From: Gammaproteobacteria bacterium
GTDB lineage: Bacteria > Pseudomonadota > Gammaproteobacteria > Pseudomonadales > DSM-25080
Length of the DNA: 7,568 nt
Assembly (NCBI GenBank): GCA_013372965.1
Contig: JABXIR010000191.1
Coordinates: 1-7,568, forward strand
Direction: 5' to 3'
Each line of letters starts with the position of its first letter. Position 1 is the stretch's first letter. The position numbers were made by a program, and so were the translations under genes. The notes below the pieces were generated by a model. The model was not told the DNA's origin, made no database searches, and saw only the letters and a program-made list of their open reading frames with translations. This document shows, in pieces, positions 5,948-7,568 of the stretch.

Positions 5948-6595
5948 ATGACAAATCGTTCTGAAACAACCAATGAAGCTTTGATGTCCAAGCTCATGGA
6001 TGGTGAAATTTCTGAACTCGAGCTCCACCGTTTGCTTAAGGCGACGGAAGCCGATGATGAGCTTCGCTCTCAATGGTCGAGCTGGCATTACTCAAGCGAC
6101 GTGCGTCGAGGTGTCGACGTGGATCCAATTGGATTGTCTTTGGCTGACCGCATCGCGAACGAAATTAGCGAGCAACCGCAAGCTGAGGTCAACGAGGTCG
6201 CCTCGAATGACAGTCGTTGGGGGGCGCTTAAGCAGTTTGCTGTTGCCGCATGTGCGGCGGTATTTGTGATTGCAGTGGTGCCATTTACTCAACAAGACAC
6301 GTTCTCAGCGCAAGGAGATACAGCCTTTCAGAGCGTGGACCAGCCGGTTTATAACTTGAATCAGCAGTGGGAACTCCCGCAGGTTGCGCCTCAAGCTGTA
6401 GCGGCTGAAGTGAGTCCGTTCGGAACCCCGCTAAGTAACAACGCCATTCCAAATCAAACAATGTCGGCGGAGGCGCTAGCCGAGCAACAACGGGTTCAGC
6501 GATTAATGTCAGAATACCTTTGGTTGCACGCCGGTAAAGCGGGTATGAACAACTCACTCAGTGCGAGATCGTACCTACAGGTGGCGCCGAGATAA
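5948..6595 (+). CDS. rseA: Anti-sigma-E factor RseA (MucA)
   Basis: This single-pass inner-membrane protein holds RpoE inactive until regulated proteolysis by DegS/AlgW and RseP. The 215 residues show the N-terminal cytoplasmic anti-sigma domain with LMSKLMDGEISELELHRLL (12-30), then DDELRSQWSSWH (36-47), as in RseA/MucA. A hydrophobic membrane segment runs about 95-113. The periplasmic part is Gln/Pro-rich (about 115-180) and ends in a conserved-looking C-terminal block with QRLMSEYLWLHAG (184-196) and SYLQVAPR (208-215), resembling the end of MucA. A Val155-Ser156 pair in the periplasmic part may be the first cleavage site (inference from the Val-Ser site in E. coli RseA). A good AGAGG lies 9 nt before the ATG. 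It follows rpoE by 22 bp and precedes rseB by 4 bp. Identity rests on motif, topology and context. Confidence 0.93.
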   Translation: MTNRSETTNEALMSKLMDGEISELELHRLLKATEADDELRSQWSSWHYSSDVRRGVDVDPIGLSLADRIANEISEQPQAEVNEVASNDSRWGALKQFAVAACAAVFVIAVVPFTQQDTFSAQGDTAFQSVDQPVYNLNQQWELPQVAPQAVAAEVSPFGTPLSNNAIPNQTMSAEALAEQQRVQRLMSEYLWLHAGKAGMNNSLSARSYLQVAPR

Positions 6596-6599
6596 GTTG

Positions 6600-7553
6600 A
6601 TGTTTCGTGTTTTAAGCGTCTTTTTTATGTCCTCAGTGCTCGCATCCGCGGGCGCTTTTGCTCAAGATGAACCGGTCGTGCCGGCCAATGCAAAGCCTGT
6701 TGAAGTGATTTTGGCGATGTCCTATGAGGCTTCGCGAGAATTGTCTTACACGGGGGTGGCAAGCTGGTCTAATGGGTTAACCTCCGAAAATATTCGAATT
6801 TTCCATCGTGTCAGCGAGGGTTATGAGTCGGAGCGACTCGTTCACCTCGACGGCGATCTGCGAGAAGTCATTCGTGCCCCGGTCTCCGTGGATTGCATTC
6901 AGCCGGGTCAGGCGCTCCGTCGTGCCCGATTCAGTCGTTCGTTGAATGCGGATCGCAGTCAATATAACGCGCAGATTATTGGCGAGGACCGAGTGGCAGG
7001 TCGTTCGGTTTGGCAGATTCGACTCTCACCATCCGACGAATATCGCTATGGCCAACTGATTTCAGTCGATAAGGCTTCTGGATTAGTGCTTCGCGCGCTG
7101 GTGGTTAATAACGCTGGAGAAGTGCTCGAGAATTTTCAATTTTTGGATATCGAACTTCGAGAGGTTTTAGAGAGCGAAGTCAGTCCGTCGTCAGATCGCC
7201 CGTTTCAATTTGATGAATCAGTGAGTGTCTGTGTCGAAGGGCGGTTAGCGGACTATTCAGATGTGAATTGGGCTGTTACCGACTTGCCTGAAGGTTACGA
7301 GTTACTGAGTGCGACGTTCGATCCAAGCAGTCAGCGCACGTGGCTCATGTACGGCGATGGTTTCAACACATTTTCTGTGTTCGTTGAGCAAGGGATGAAT
7401 GGCCGAGGGCTTCAAACGGTCGGGTCGATGTCAATATTGATGCAGCCCATCATTGTCGAGAATGAGCCTTACACTGTTACGGTCATGGGTGACATCCCGC
7501 TTGAAACCATTGAGCGATCCGTCAGCGCATTGAGACGTCGAGTGTCAGAGTGA
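6600..7553 (+). CDS. rseB: Periplasmic sigma-E regulator RseB (MucB)
   Basis: RseB binds the periplasmic part of RseA and shields it from DegS/AlgW; mislocalised lipopolysaccharide or lipoprotein signals release it. From the ATG at 6600 the protein is 317 aa, the usual length. A signal peptide is visible (residues 1-21, hydrophobic core VFFMSSVLASAGAFA, likely cut before QDEP). The mature protein has the N-terminal lipoprotein-carrier-like domain (about 30-190), with LSYTGVASWSNG (48-59), IRIFHR (65-70) and REVIR (88-92), and a smaller C-terminal domain (about 205-317) with LPEGYELLS (229-237) and MGDIPLETIERSV (296-308). Cysteines at 99 and 211 are the only two, so a disulfide is possible. 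A GTG at 6561 in the same frame would overlap rseA and put charged residues before the signal peptide, so I reject it. The start lies 4 bp after the rseA stop, suggesting coupling. Confidence 0.94.
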   Translation: MFRVLSVFFMSSVLASAGAFAQDEPVVPANAKPVEVILAMSYEASRELSYTGVASWSNGLTSENIRIFHRVSEGYESERLVHLDGDLREVIRAPVSVDCIQPGQALRRARFSRSLNADRSQYNAQIIGEDRVAGRSVWQIRLSPSDEYRYGQLISVDKASGLVLRALVVNNAGEVLENFQFLDIELREVLESEVSPSSDRPFQFDESVSVCVEGRLADYSDVNWAVTDLPEGYELLSATFDPSSQRTWLMYGDGFNTFSVFVEQGMNGRGLQTVGSMSILMQPIIVENEPYTVTVMGDIPLETIERSVSALRRRVSE

Positions 7554-7568
7554 GTGTTCGCGATTTAA
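7550..7568 (+). CDS. Possible start of the next sigma-E operon gene (rseC/mucC or other), cut by right edge
   Basis: A GTG at 7550 overlaps the rseB stop by 4 bp (GTGA), the classic translational-coupling arrangement. The frame stays open through the six codons visible (MSVRDL). In related genomes rseB is followed by rseC or a mucD/degP-type protease gene, so a gene here is expected. Six codons are far too few to identify it, and the real start may lie further right. Confidence 0.3.

Noticed and set aside
6561..6599. Longer form of rseB starting at GTG 6561
   Set aside because: It would place a charged Arg-rich stretch before a good signal peptide and overlap the conserved rseA C-terminus.

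Overview
The window looks like chromosomal housekeeping DNA of a gammaproteobacterium. GC content is moderate, genes are tightly packed, and the gene neighbourhood is typical of the class: ygfZ divergent from sdhE-ygfX, and nadB divergent from rpoE-rseA-rseB. The nadB/rpoE-rseA-rseB order matches that of nadB-algU-mucA-mucB in Pseudomonas. E. coli keeps the two blocks apart; here they are contiguous, as in Pseudomonas-like genomes. I cannot name a genus from the sequence. No mobile elements, tRNAs, rRNAs or CRISPR arrays are visible.

Layout. (1) Positions 1-2718, minus strand, read leftwards: ygfZ (tRNA-modifying/Fe-S maintenance protein), a DUF3549-family protein of unknown function, and the first 256 codons of sbcB (exodeoxyribonuclease I), which runs off the left edge. 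The gaps of 7 and 39 bp suggest one transcript. (2) Positions 2719-2896: a divergent promoter region with an extended -10 element and an 8-bp inverted repeat overlapping it. (3) Positions 2897-3518, plus strand: sdhE (SDH flavinylation factor) and ygfX (small two-TM membrane protein, TTG start), 1 bp apart. (4) Positions 3533-5152, minus strand: complete nadB (L-aspartate oxidase), convergent with ygfX. (5) Positions 5153-5295: divergent nadB/rpoE control region with a good sigma-E-type promoter reading into rpoE and a perfect TATAAT reading into nadB. (6) Positions 5296-7553, plus strand: rpoE, rseA and rseB, the envelope-stress sigma factor with its membrane anti-sigma factor and periplasmic sensor. 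A possible next gene (rseC or a functional equivalent) starts with a 4-bp overlap at the right edge.

How the genes work together. RpoE, RseA and RseB form the standard envelope-stress circuit, and the promoter in front of rpoE indicates that sigma-E activates its own synthesis. SdhE and NadB are linked by flavoprotein biology: SdhE matures SdhA, to which NadB is homologous. YgfZ supports Fe-S enzymes. The only gene without an assigned function is the DUF3549 protein between ygfZ and sbcB. I found no clearly new multi-gene system. The most interesting signals are the DUF3549 gene and the two compact divergent promoter regions.
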